Assembly (NCBI RefSeq): GCF_000422905.1
Contig: NZ_AUGY01000034.1
Coordinates: forward strand, 1-64,000
DNA: 64,000 nucleotides
Source: Paenibacillus alginolyticus DSM 5050 = NBRC 15375
Lineage (GTDB): Bacteria > Bacillota > Bacilli > Paenibacillales > NBRC-103111
Direction of reading: 5' to 3'
Position 1 is the stretch's first letter; the number at the start of each line of letters is the position of its first letter. This document shows positions 50,378 through 58,704 of the stretch, in pieces. The position numbers were made by a program, and so were the translations under genes. The notes beneath the pieces were generated by a model. It searched no databases. It was given only the letters and a program-made list of their open reading frames with translations, and was not told the DNA's origin.

Positions 50378-51451
50378 ATGCAGAAAAGTGATGGAATGAA
50401 TTACGCGCCAAAAGGGAAGCCGAACATTGTTGTTCAAAAAGGGGAGTTCGTTTTCGCTGCTATTGCCTTGGATCATGGTCATATCTATGGCATGTGTAAT
50501 GGCTTGCAGGAAGCAGGAGCAGAGCTCAAATGGGTTTATGATCAGGACCCTGCTAAGGTAAAGGCATTTGTTGAGAGGTATCCTCATGTGAAAGTAGCGG
50601 CGTCTGAGCAAGAAATATTTGACGATGCCGAAGTGAAGCTAATCGCTTCAGCTGCTGTACCTTCTGAACGCGGAGCGCTAGGTGTCCGAGCGATGGAGAA
50701 TGGTAAAGATTATTTTACAGATAAAGCTCCTTTCACAACGTTAGATCAATTGGCTGCTGCCAAGGCAACAGTTGAAGCGACGGGGCGCAAATTCGCTGTC
50801 TATTACAGTGAACGTCTCCATGTGGAAAGCGCTGTTTTCGCGGGACAGCTCATTGAAGAGGGTGCAATTGGCCGTGTCGTGCAGGTCATTGGTTTAGGGC
50901 CGCACCGATTGGGTCATTCGAATCGCCCGGATTGGTTTTTCAAGAAAGAAAATTATGGCGGTATTCTCTGTGATATCGGCAGTCATCAAATCGAACAGTT
51001 TCTGCATTATGCAGGGTGCAAGGATGCTACTGTTGTAAGCAGCAAAGTGGCGAATTACCATGCGAAGGATTATCCGGAGCTGGAGGATTTCGGTGACGCA
51101 ACACTGATTGGGGACAACGGGGCGACAAACTATTTCCGTGTGGATTGGCTTACACCGAGTGGTTTGGGGACTTGGGGAGATGGACGGACAGTTATTCTAG
51201 GAACAGAAGGCTATATTGAGCTTCGTAAATATATTGACATCGCTCGCGATCCGCAGGGAGATCAGTTATACCTGGTCAACCAGCAAGGAGAAAAGCACTA
51301 CAGCCTCCATGGGCAAGTAGGCTTTCCTTTCTTCGGCCAGTTGATCTTGGACTGTCTGAATCGTACCGAGCATGCCATGACACAGGCGCATACGTTCAAA
51401 GCAGCAGAGCTGTGCTTGATTGCTCAGGCGAATGCAATCCGTGTGGAGTAG
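50378..51451 (+). CDS. Gfo/Idh/MocA oxidoreductase 2 (divergent)
   Basis: 357 residues. The usual GxGxxG is replaced by FAAIALDHGHIYGMCNGL, and the EKP motif is DKAPF at about residue 115; GGILCDIGSHQIEQFLHYAG supplies the Asp-His pair. Such variants belong to the glycosidase-like or sugar-specific branches of the family. GGAGG before ATG 50378. With oxidoreductase 1 it may carry out paired redox steps on one sugar, an arrangement seen in keto-sugar pathways (inference). Confidence 0.85.
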   Translation: MQKSDGMNYAPKGKPNIVVQKGEFVFAAIALDHGHIYGMCNGLQEAGAELKWVYDQDPAKVKAFVERYPHVKVAASEQEIFDDAEVKLIASAAVPSERGALGVRAMENGKDYFTDKAPFTTLDQLAAAKATVEATGRKFAVYYSERLHVESAVFAGQLIEEGAIGRVVQVIGLGPHRLGHSNRPDWFFKKENYGGILCDIGSHQIEQFLHYAGCKDATVVSSKVANYHAKDYPELEDFGDATLIGDNGATNYFRVDWLTPSGLGTWGDGRTVILGTEGYIELRKYIDIARDPQGDQLYLVNQQGEKHYSLHGQVGFPFFGQLILDCLNRTEHAMTQAHTFKAAELCLIAQANAIRVE

Positions 51452-51539
51452 GCTTGCACATTAAATGGACAAAAGCTCTCATAGGCATCGATAATTGCCT
51501 TTTGGCGTGATAACACAACTGTACGTTTAGCATAAAATT

Positions 51540-51577
51540 CGGGTAGTTTAGCGGTATTATCGCTAGCTGCCCGTTTT
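51540..51577 (-). terminator. Terminator between oxidoreductase 2 and the nuclease gene
   Basis: CGGGTAGTTTAGCG pairs with CGCTAGCTGCCCG; T-run on the plus side and A/T-rich sequence on the other, so likely used by both. Confidence 0.75.
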
Positions 51578-51609
51578 GTTCTATCGGCGCTTGCCTTGGT
51601 AATAATCGG

Positions 51610-52122
51610 TTATTTCTTGGTATCGAATGCTTTATCGTAATCCTGCCAAATGCCTTTCTTCTTATTACGGGCTGATTCTTGATCTTTCTTAAAAGCATCT
51701 ACGTACTTGACGTTCGGAGGATATGTAGCCATGCGCGCATACCCCTCTTGAACCAGGGTACGGTTGAACAGTTCTTCACCGATCCATACGTAAACGAGCA
51801 AACGGTCATATTGATCCTTTTTATCTACATCAAATTCAAGCTCGACGGTTTCCTTCTCCAATCGCTTCTTCGTATAAGCACTTGCTTCTTTTCCATAAAA
51901 CATAACGGGTGTATTTGGCTTCTTCGTCTCCGGTGTGTCCACACCAATTAATCGTACTTTCTCTTTCTTCCCCTTCATTGTGACCTCAAGTGTGTCTCCG
52001 TCCACGATACGTTCCACTTTTACACGCTCTCTGCCAGCTACAGCTGCGGGTTTAGTCCCACAAGCCGTCATCAAGATGACTAGACTAAGCAGTACAGCAA
52101 GAGAGATTTTCCATTTGCGCAT
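51610..52122 (-). CDS. Thermonuclease-like (SNase) lipoprotein
   Basis: 170 residues. Signal peptide with lipobox LMTAC, lipidated Cys21, then a staphylococcal-nuclease domain: VDGDTLEV, KVRLIGVDTPET (catalytic Arg and Asp), YGKEASAYTKKRLE and DQYDRLLVYVW (second catalytic Arg), and ALVQEGYAR-type segment. Secreted, membrane-tethered Ca-dependent nuclease. Its leader carries the same tandem-hairpin element as the PTS operon, with CTTAGGAGG as the ribosome site 6 bases before the ATG. Confidence 0.9.
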   Translation of the reverse strand: MRKWKISLAVLLSLVILMTACGTKPAAVAGRERVKVERIVDGDTLEVTMKGKKEKVRLIGVDTPETKKPNTPVMFYGKEASAYTKKRLEKETVELEFDVDKKDQYDRLLVYVWIGEELFNRTLVQEGYARMATYPPNVKYVDAFKKDQESARNKKKGIWQDYDKAFDTKK

Positions 52123-52126
52123 GAAT

Positions 52127-52215
52127 GACCTCCTAAGAGTTTTCCATTAGGAAAACTTGCATCGTAAGCATTGACTGAGTTTTCGTAAGAAAACTTTCTT
52201 CGTAAGCATAAACTG
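52127..52215 (-). promoter_or_regulatory. Tandem-hairpin leader element upstream of the nuclease gene (copy 2)
   Basis: Minus-strand order: TTATGCTTACGA (52211-52200); hairpin AGTTTTC-TTAC-GAAAACT (52195-52178); TGCTTACGATG (52170-52160); hairpin AGTTTTCC-TAAT-GGAAAACT (52157-52138); CTTAGGAGG (52137-52129). The second stem differs from that of the PTS copy (TTTTGCT/AGCAAAA) on both sides while staying paired. A weak promoter (TTGATT, 18 bases, TAACGT) may lie upstream. Confidence 0.65.
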
Positions 52216-52307
52216 TGTTTTTCTTTAAGTATGTTTTAGACGTTAGCATGACGGGGATGTTTAAATCAAGTGCTTTCCTTTCATACTAGGAAAAAAGGAG
52301 GCAGCAC

Positions 52308-53990
52308 ATGATTGCCATGGATCCTACCCGTCCTCTGATTGTTCAGAGCGATTTATCGATATTAGTGGAAACGAATCACCCTGAATTTGATACGGTTAGA
52401 GGGACAATATCCCGGTTCGCAGATTTGATCAAAAGCCCGGAGCATCTTCACACGTATCGGATTACGCCATTATCGCTGTGGAATGCATCAGCTGCTGGGA
52501 TGCCAATAGAAGAAATGTCGGATTTTTTACAACGAAATGCCAAATTTGGTGTTCCTACCGGGGTACTAAGCATCATACGTAAATATGTGAAGCGGTATGG
52601 CATACTGCGTATGGAGAATGTTGGAAATGAGCTCTATCTAGTTAGCGATGATACAGTCGTGTTAAAAGAAATTAGCGCTTACGATTCGTTGAAGAGGTAT
52701 CTAGAGGATACTCGCGGAGAGCGCGCTATTGCTATTTCTCCGATTTCACGCGGTGTCTTGAAGCAGGAGCTTATCAAGCTGGGGTATCCCGTAGAAGATT
52801 TGGCCGCTTATCGCAGCGGCGAGTTTCTTCCGATTCAGCTTCGGAAGGAAGATACGATGGAAGCCCCGTTCCAACTGCGAGATTACCAAAAGCATGCTGT
52901 AGATGCTTTTAACCGTGTCGGAGAAGGCGGCAGCGGTGTGTTAGTGCTTCCTTGTGGAGCGGGAAAGACAGTGGTTGGCATAGCTGCGATGGCCAGATGC
53001 AACTGTGCAACGTTGATTCTGACAACAAATGTGACTTCGGTGAAGCAGTGGAAGCGTGAGATTTTGAGCAAAACGGGCTTAGCGGAAGATCAGGTAGGGG
53101 AATATAACGGCACTACGAAGGAAGTAAGGCCTATTACAATTGCAACTTATCAGATTTTGACGCATCGCGGGAAGAAAGAAGACGAGTTCTCGCATATGCG
53201 GCTGTTTAGTCAGAGAGACTGGGGTCTGATTATTTATGACGAGGTTCATCTTTTGCCAGCCCCCGTTTTTCGGGCTACAGCAGAGATACAAGCGACACGC
53301 AGGCTCGGATTAACGGCTACTTTAATTAGGGAAGACGGCCGAGAAGAAGATGTTTTCTCACTTGTGGGGCCGAAGAAATATGATATGGCTTGGAAAGAGC
53401 TTGAGTCGAAGGGCTGGATAGCAAAGGTCGCCTGTAAGGAATTTCGAGTGTCTCTATCGGCTTTCGATCGGGATCGTTATGGAGCCTCGGGTGCTAGGCA
53501 GCAGTTCAGGATTGCTGGAGAAAATACCGCTAAACTAGAGGTTATTGACTACTTATTGCGGCTTCATGCGAACGAACAGACGTTAATCATCGGTCAATAT
53601 ATTAGTCAGTTAGAGCTTATCGCTGCCCATACCGGCGCGCCCATGATCAGCGGCGGAGTAGCGCATGAAATCCGAGAGGAGCTATACGACCAATTCAAAA
53701 AAGGTCAGGTGCCTCTCCTTATTGTATCCAAGGTTGCCAATTTTGCTGTCGACCTGCCCGACGCCGTCGTAGCTATTCAGGTGTCGGGCAGTTATGGTTC
53801 GCGGCAAGAAGAGGCGCAGCGGCTTGGGCGTATCCTTCGTCCTAAGAGCAGCGGCACGAACGCAGCGGTTTTCTATTCTCTGATTAGTGAGGATACGAAG
53901 GAGCAGGACTTTGCTATGAAAAGGCAGTTATTTCTAGTTGAGCAGGGCTATGAATATAGCATAACAAGTTGGAATCAAACGACGAAATGA
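52308..53990 (+). CDS. XPB/Rad25-type DNA helicase
   Basis: Superfamily 2 3'-5' helicase, 560 residues. N-terminal accessory domain at about 7-98; helicase core with Q-motif-like LRDYQKHAVDAF, Walker A CGAGKT (216-221), DEVH (311-314), the XPB-specific RED loop after TATLI (341-343), and motif VI QRLGRILRPK. Bacterial XPB proteins are thought to act in DNA repair or transcription-linked remodelling. AAAGGAGG is 8 bases before ATG 52308. The next gene follows 16 bases after the stop and shares the N-terminal domain, so the two probably form one complex. Confidence 0.92.
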   Translation: MIAMDPTRPLIVQSDLSILVETNHPEFDTVRGTISRFADLIKSPEHLHTYRITPLSLWNASAAGMPIEEMSDFLQRNAKFGVPTGVLSIIRKYVKRYGILRMENVGNELYLVSDDTVVLKEISAYDSLKRYLEDTRGERAIAISPISRGVLKQELIKLGYPVEDLAAYRSGEFLPIQLRKEDTMEAPFQLRDYQKHAVDAFNRVGEGGSGVLVLPCGAGKTVVGIAAMARCNCATLILTTNVTSVKQWKREILSKTGLAEDQVGEYNGTTKEVRPITIATYQILTHRGKKEDEFSHMRLFSQRDWGLIIYDEVHLLPAPVFRATAEIQATRRLGLTATLIREDGREEDVFSLVGPKKYDMAWKELESKGWIAKVACKEFRVSLSAFDRDRYGASGARQQFRIAGENTAKLEVIDYLLRLHANEQTLIIGQYISQLELIAAHTGAPMISGGVAHEIREELYDQFKKGQVPLLIVSKVANFAVDLPDAVVAIQVSGSYGSRQEEAQRLGRILRPKSSGTNAAVFYSLISEDTKEQDFAMKRQLFLVEQGYEYSITSWNQTTK

Positions 53991-54006
53991 TGAGAAGGAG
54001 CATAGG

Positions 54007-56046
54007 ATGAGATTTGAACATATCGATAGGAAAATGCCTCGAGAACTAAAAGAGCTCATTATGGAACAAAAATGGTGCTCATCTTTCCTGGAGCAAGGCG
54101 TGGCATTCCTTGATTTAATGACGGATCAGAAGTACCTTGCTGAGTTGAACCGGCATTTGTTATTGGATGAAAAGCATACGCTGCGTCTCATCGTATCCGC
54201 ATTTGGCTGTGAACCGTTTACAAGAGAGGCGTTGGAAAAGCAAGCAGCTCTTCGTATGTCCGGTGCGCAAGTCGCTCTTGGCCTTGTTGGACTTAGAAGA
54301 GCTGGCGCTATTGCGGCTTTTCGCAAAGCATGGGGGGAGCAGCTTTTTATCCTGCCTGAGGATGCTTTTGCAGCATGGCAGCTGTTGTTGTTTCCGTCCG
54401 ATCAGCTTCAATCAGGTAAAGAAGATATGGCTCTTGAGTTGTGGGAAGCCGGGAGCGCAGGACAATTAAACATATCAGATCCAGCAAAATCGATTCATCC
54501 TAGAGGCTTGGCACAGCAGCTGTTTCATTTTCTGGTGGCTTGTAACCAACAATTAGTTCTTCCGCTCACGAATAAAGGGACTTTACATAAAAAGCAGCTG
54601 CAAAAGCTAACGGAACATCTGGCCTTGCCGAATGACATATTACGCTCATCTGGGCTTACTTACGCATTTAGAGACGTTTATGACGAACCTACCGCGCTAA
54701 TGATTGAAATAGCTATTCGTATGGGTTTCCTATCCATAAATAGCCAAGGTGACGGTTACCTCTTTAATCAACAGTCCTGTCTAAAATGGCTTCAGGACTC
54801 CTACGACAGGCAGCAGGGGCAATTATACCAGATTTGGCGTCAGTTGTTGGTTCCTGTACCTGTTTGGCTTGAACATGGCATATCATGGATGGAGAGGGGG
54901 GAATACGGGCAGTGGTATGAGGTGGACATTATTGTGAAGGGAATTCGTTCTTGCTGTTCCTTAGGGGGGCAGGTAACGGATGAAGCGTCACTTCGCAAAG
55001 CTATCATGACAACATGGATGGTTCCTTTATCTGTTTTCCGTTTCATAGAGTTGGGTATCGATAAGGAAGATCATCTATGGTTTCGCTGGTTAATCACCCC
55101 GATTCAACAGGCCTCACATAATAATAAGGAGAATGACCTCAGATCGTCAGAAACGCATGTTGAGGTGCGTCCCTCGCTTTATGTGCAGCCAGATTTCGAA
55201 ATGTTGCTCCCTCCGGACGTATCACTTCACACAGAGTGGAATATCGCTGCTTTCGCTGATCTCCAAACGACTGATCTTGTTCGAACCTATCGCATAACCA
55301 AAGAAAGCTGCTGCCGTGCTTGGGAAAAGGGGATGAGCAGCGAAGAGATGGTTCGGATGCTGCACGAGAATGCTCTTTACGAAGTGCCAGCACATATAAC
55401 GATTACTTTAGAGCAATGGGGAGAGCAAGCAGGTAAGCTGTATATCGAAGAAGTAACGCTGCTTCGCTGCCGCTCCGAGAATATTGCGGAGGCTTTGCTT
55501 AGAAATGAGAAATGCCTTCCACTTCTAGGGGAACGCGTCGGTGGCTCAGACTTTATTGTTTTGCGTGAACATTTGACATTGCTCACGAAGTGTCTAGAGA
55601 AAATGGGTTTCAATCCAAGAAGCAGCCGAAAAGACAAGCATGCAGAGGTTTCCAATACGTTGATTTCGTCCGAAAATCAGACAGGTGGCCTTTGTTATTC
55701 AAGGGATACCATCCAGCTTTATGAAATGGATACCCATTTGCCGGTGCGGGACGAATTGTATCCGGATATGCAGGATATTCCTGTAAGCTGGATTAAGGAA
55801 TTTCGAGCGTATCACGGCTCAACACGCAAAGAGATGATCCGTAAAGCTATCGAATGGAAAAGCGTTCTGCAACTTCGAAAAGAAGGGCGAAATCGCTTGA
55901 TTATCCCCCGAATTCTACGCGAAGAACGATCGGGCTGGATATTGGAAGGGCTGGAGGAATATCAGGAAATTTCATTGGCGAGCGAGGACTGGGAGGAAAT
56001 GAAGCTTATTTTGCCTGGTATTAACGATGAAGGTGTCTACATGTAG
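54007..56046 (+). CDS. Helicase-associated protein, partner of XPB (Helicase_C_3-like domain)
   Basis: 679 residues, no ATPase motif. The only part I recognise is at about 388-475 (VQPDFEML, FADL, TYRIT, GMSSEEMVRML, VPAHI), which aligns with residues 7-98 of the preceding helicase (VQSDLSIL, FADL, TYRIT, GMPIEEMSDFL, VPTGV) and fits the XPB/Ssl2-like helicase-associated domain. The N-terminal 370 residues are helical and look like winged-helix repeats. AGAAGGAG before ATG 54007. A role as regulatory or DNA-binding partner of the helicase is inferred from linkage and the shared domain; a similar gene pair is known in mycobacteria. Confidence 0.78.
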   Translation: MRFEHIDRKMPRELKELIMEQKWCSSFLEQGVAFLDLMTDQKYLAELNRHLLLDEKHTLRLIVSAFGCEPFTREALEKQAALRMSGAQVALGLVGLRRAGAIAAFRKAWGEQLFILPEDAFAAWQLLLFPSDQLQSGKEDMALELWEAGSAGQLNISDPAKSIHPRGLAQQLFHFLVACNQQLVLPLTNKGTLHKKQLQKLTEHLALPNDILRSSGLTYAFRDVYDEPTALMIEIAIRMGFLSINSQGDGYLFNQQSCLKWLQDSYDRQQGQLYQIWRQLLVPVPVWLEHGISWMERGEYGQWYEVDIIVKGIRSCCSLGGQVTDEASLRKAIMTTWMVPLSVFRFIELGIDKEDHLWFRWLITPIQQASHNNKENDLRSSETHVEVRPSLYVQPDFEMLLPPDVSLHTEWNIAAFADLQTTDLVRTYRITKESCCRAWEKGMSSEEMVRMLHENALYEVPAHITITLEQWGEQAGKLYIEEVTLLRCRSENIAEALLRNEKCLPLLGERVGGSDFIVLREHLTLLTKCLEKMGFNPRSSRKDKHAEVSNTLISSENQTGGLCYSRDTIQLYEMDTHLPVRDELYPDMQDIPVSWIKEFRAYHGSTRKEMIRKAIEWKSVLQLRKEGRNRLIIPRILREERSGWILEGLEEYQEISLASEDWEEMKLILPGINDEGVYM

Positions 56047-56162
56047 GCTTAAATGAGCCAGAGAGCAAATGGACCTGGATTTCGCTGCAAAGAGAAAAGG
56101 AAGAAACTCTTGAGGAACTGTGGTATAGTAGAGATGTTATATATTTTTTGAGAGGAAGGATG

Positions 56163-56624
56163 TTGATCTTAGTTATGTTACAGACAATGGAAGCAGAAAC
56201 AATAGATATGTCGGCCGTTCTTATGCAGGCTTATGACATGGGTGATATGATTAATTCCTCTGCTGAAGTGGCAGATTATTTATATTGGAAGATCGCTGTG
56301 GAGAACAGCGCAGAAGTTCGGGATCTTAAAGCGGTTTTCGCCAGAAAGAAAGATGCTTTCGAGGAATGCGAACGCTTCGGGCATTACCACCCAAGCTATC
56401 ACGAAGCATTAGCCGCAGTGAATGAGATTCAGGAGAAGCTGCATGCTGTGGAAGCGGTGCGTAGATTCAAAGAAGCAGAAGACCGTTTGGACGATTTGCT
56501 GTTTACCGTTTCTACAACGATCGCGCATGCGGTCTCCGATACGATTAAAGTCCCAAGCAATAATCCACTTCCAACTGGCAAAGGCTGCAGTTCCGGTGGA
56601 AGCTGCAGCGGGAATTGCGGGTAA
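56163..56624 (+). CDS. ylbF: YlbF (RicF) family protein
   Basis: About 153 residues, helical (AEVADYLYWKIAVENSAEVRDLKAVFARKKDAFEECERFGHYHPSYHEALA), ending in the cysteine cluster GCSSGGSCSGNCG. B. subtilis YlbF works with YmcA and YaaT in the RicAFT complex, which carries Fe-S clusters and affects RNA processing, competence, biofilm and sporulation. The start is uncertain: GAGGAAGG best fits TTG 56163 or ATG 56160; ATG 56175 is further away. In B. subtilis ylbG follows directly; here an asparaginase gene on the other strand is inserted. Confidence 0.88.
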   Translation: MILVMLQTMEAETIDMSAVLMQAYDMGDMINSSAEVADYLYWKIAVENSAEVRDLKAVFARKKDAFEECERFGHYHPSYHEALAAVNEIQEKLHAVEAVRRFKEAEDRLDDLLFTVSTTIAHAVSDTIKVPSNNPLPTGKGCSSGGSCSGNCG

Positions 56625-56627
56625 GAA

Positions 56628-57632
56628 CTAAAGCTGGAAATCGGGGCGGATGATTCCGACCTCGGTTCCCTGCCAGTTATGAATGGTAGGGGTGTGATAG
56701 GAGGCAAGTTCGCTTACTTCAGACTCCGAGAGCAAGCTTAGCTGCTTCAAAGCTTCGACGACAGCGGGATACAAGGCCCGAACATGACCGTCTTCGATCT
56801 TTAAGACGAAGCCAAGTCCTTGCTCAGGAATCGTGACGGCGAAGATGCCCTCGGCTCCCATCTTGCCGATAATACGGCCACCCGTTACCTCGATTAATCG
56901 CGTATCGAAGCGGTCGCTTCCCGCGAGGAATTGAGGATATTTCCGCACCGCGGCGACAATTCTTTGGCAAGCGTTTGCACGTGCTTGCGCCAATTCGTCA
57001 GGGCGGCCTAATCTGGCGATGGCAAGTGCCAGTTGGTCAATTCTCATGCCGAATACGGGCACCCCGCAACCGTCAATCCCGAGCTGCATCTCCGGCTTCG
57101 GCACGCCGGTCATGGCACATACGGCATCCAGCATAAGCTGCTGAACAGGATGCTGGATGCTCATGTACGTATCCGGCGATGCGCCAAGATGTGCGCTAAG
57201 CGCCAGCATGCCCGAATGTTTGCCCGAGCAATTGTTGTGCAAGGTGCTCGGGGATTCACCTCGCACGCGCATCGCCTGTGCGGTCGGCGCGTGGTAAGGC
57301 TCATGTGCACCGCACTGCAGGTGCTCATGGTGGTAACCGAGCTTGCCCAGGATACCCTGGGCCGTGCTCACGTGCTCAGCTTCCCCGTTGTGGGAAGCGC
57401 AGCATAAGGCGATTTCGGCATCGGTGAGGCCGAAATGATCAGCCGCGCCGGATTCTATTACCGGCAATGCTTGAATGAGCTTCGCTGTCGAACGAGCGAA
57501 GGTGAGCAGCTGCGGGTCGCCAGCTTGATGCAGCAGCGTCCCCCCAGTGTTAACGACCGCGAGATGGACGCGGTGAATACTTTCTGTTATGCTTCCACGG
57601 AATATGCGAACAATGGTGTCAGAAGGCTTCAT
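56628..57632 (-). CDS. Asparaginase, AsnA_II (ReAV) type
   Basis: 334 residues of the L-asparaginase II family (PF06089), unrelated to the E. coli enzymes. The residues described for the Rhizobium etli enzyme ReAV fall at the same positions: Ser48 and Lys51 (RSTAK), Ser80, Cys135 and Lys138 (NNCSGKH), Cys189 (DGCGVPVF), with Lys258 as the likely partner of Ser80. Hydrolyses asparagine to aspartate and ammonia. GC-rich (near 58-60 percent by counted lines) compared with ylbF and ylbG, between which it sits on the opposite strand, so it may have been inserted there. Confidence 0.88.
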   Translation of the reverse strand: MKPSDTIVRIFRGSITESIHRVHLAVVNTGGTLLHQAGDPQLLTFARSTAKLIQALPVIESGAADHFGLTDAEIALCCASHNGEAEHVSTAQGILGKLGYHHEHLQCGAHEPYHAPTAQAMRVRGESPSTLHNNCSGKHSGMLALSAHLGASPDTYMSIQHPVQQLMLDAVCAMTGVPKPEMQLGIDGCGVPVFGMRIDQLALAIARLGRPDELAQARANACQRIVAAVRKYPQFLAGSDRFDTRLIEVTGGRIIGKMGAEGIFAVTIPEQGLGFVLKIEDGHVRALYPAVVEALKQLSLLSESEVSELASYHTPTIHNWQGTEVGIIRPDFQL

Positions 57633-57679
57633 GCAGTGATATCACTCCATACTAGGATTATTGAAAAGAGGTTGCAATC

Positions 57680-57943
57680 ATGATGATCGAGCGTAGCGGA
57701 TTAATCATTTGGGTAAACGATATCAAAGCCGCGAGAAACTTGGAACGGTTCGGTTCCCTTCATTACATATCCAAGAAAATGAATTATGCCGTTCTTTATA
57801 TACATGCCAGCAAAGTAGATGAGACAACACGGAACCTTTTGAAGCTCCCGTACGTCAAAAAGGTAGAGAAGTCTTACCGTAACGAAATCAAAACCGAATA
57901 CAGTAGTGATGTGCCGGACAAAACTAGATTTTACACCCTTTGA
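57680..57943 (+). CDS. ylbG: YlbG family protein (DUF2129)
   Basis: 87 residues: SGLIIWVNDIKAARNLERFGSLHYISKKMNYAVLYI and LLKLPYVKKVEKSYRNEIKTEYSSDVPDKTRFYTL match YlbG, a conserved small Bacillales protein of unknown function. ATG 57683 is an equally good start. Separated from ylbF by the minus-strand asparaginase. Confidence 0.9.
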   Translation: MMIERSGLIIWVNDIKAARNLERFGSLHYISKKMNYAVLYIHASKVDETTRNLLKLPYVKKVEKSYRNEIKTEYSSDVPDKTRFYTL

Positions 57944-57960
57944 GGCTGCAGTGCAAAACG

Positions 57961-57985
57961 AAAGCTTCGTAAGAAGCTTTTTTTA
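57961..57985 (+). terminator. Terminator of ylbG
   Basis: AAAGCTTC-GTAA-GAAGCTTT, T-run. Confidence 0.88.
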
Positions 57986-58154
57986 TTTTTTGAATTTTTA
58001 GAAAATAAGCATTTTTTCATGATTTCACAAATATTTATTAATAATTTTATATATTCTTTCATGGGAAAAAAAGTTATAATCAAGTAAAATATAACTTACA
58101 GGCAAATAGGGAATAGGTACACGGTCTCATTTTAGTAGGAAAGGGGTTGTGATC

Positions 58155-58592
58155 ATGAAAGACAAGGTGATGGGGAGATGGAGTACTTATGAACCATTCT
58201 TCGTACAGCTGGGTGACAAGAAAGTGGCGGACGTCGTGATCACGAATCATGCGAAGCTGAGATGGAGTGATCGTGTTTCTAGCGAAAACAATTCACTCGA
58301 GGAAATTTGCGCTTTTCTGTGGGAAAAGCTTAAAAATGATAGCATCGTCCCTTATTATCGCAATGAAGAAGACGTTTATCTCATTGATGATGACCTAGTC
58401 GTTGTTGCTGAGTTTTCCCATTTGGAACATGAGACCGATCTCGTGGGCAATCCGCTTCACAAAATGATTATTGTTACTTTCCTTGGGAAAATGTCGGAAA
58501 CGATGGAGCTTCGTGATTTGAAGTCTTACTATTCTTGGCTTAGACACTCGCGTCGCATGACACTGATCAAGAACAGTCGCAAGCGTCGATAA
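58155..58592 (+). CDS. Conserved hypothetical protein (145 aa)
   Basis: Family not recognised. Acidic-to-basic soluble protein: VADVVITNHAKLRWSDRVSSENNS, an Asp/Val-rich beta stretch EEDVYLIDDDLVVVAEF, and a basic C-terminus WLRHSRRMTLIKNSRKRR that could bind nucleic acid. AAAGGGG fits ATG 58155; GTG 58149 is closer. Upstream (58000-58090) is very AT-rich with TTATATATTC and TATAATCAAG, which probably contain the promoter. Confidence 0.68.
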   Translation: MKDKVMGRWSTYEPFFVQLGDKKVADVVITNHAKLRWSDRVSSENNSLEEICAFLWEKLKNDSIVPYYRNEEDVYLIDDDLVVVAEFSHLEHETDLVGNPLHKMIIVTFLGKMSETMELRDLKSYYSWLRHSRRMTLIKNSRKRR

Positions 58593-58612
58593 CCGAATAG
58601 GTTGCTTAACTG

Positions 58613-58642
58613 GAGTGTGTCGATGAAGGCATGCTCTTTTTT
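58613..58642 (+). terminator. Terminator of the 58155 gene
   Basis: GAGTGTGTC-GATGAA-GGCATGCTC, nine pairs with G-T wobbles, then TTTTTT. Confidence 0.75.
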
Positions 58643-58704
58643 GCGTCTTAATGGACTGTATGCTTGCGATTTCATATAATGGAAACAAAGAGAGGCGGGT
58701 TTGC

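Noticed and set aside
57033-57683. Plus-strand frames opposite the asparaginase
   Set aside because: Same effect of GC-rich antisense; the asparaginase frame has all active-site residues.
57961-57985. Third copy of the tandem-hairpin leader (CTTCGTAAGAAG)
   Set aside because: It is a simple terminator stem with a GTAA loop; the linker and ribosome site are missing.
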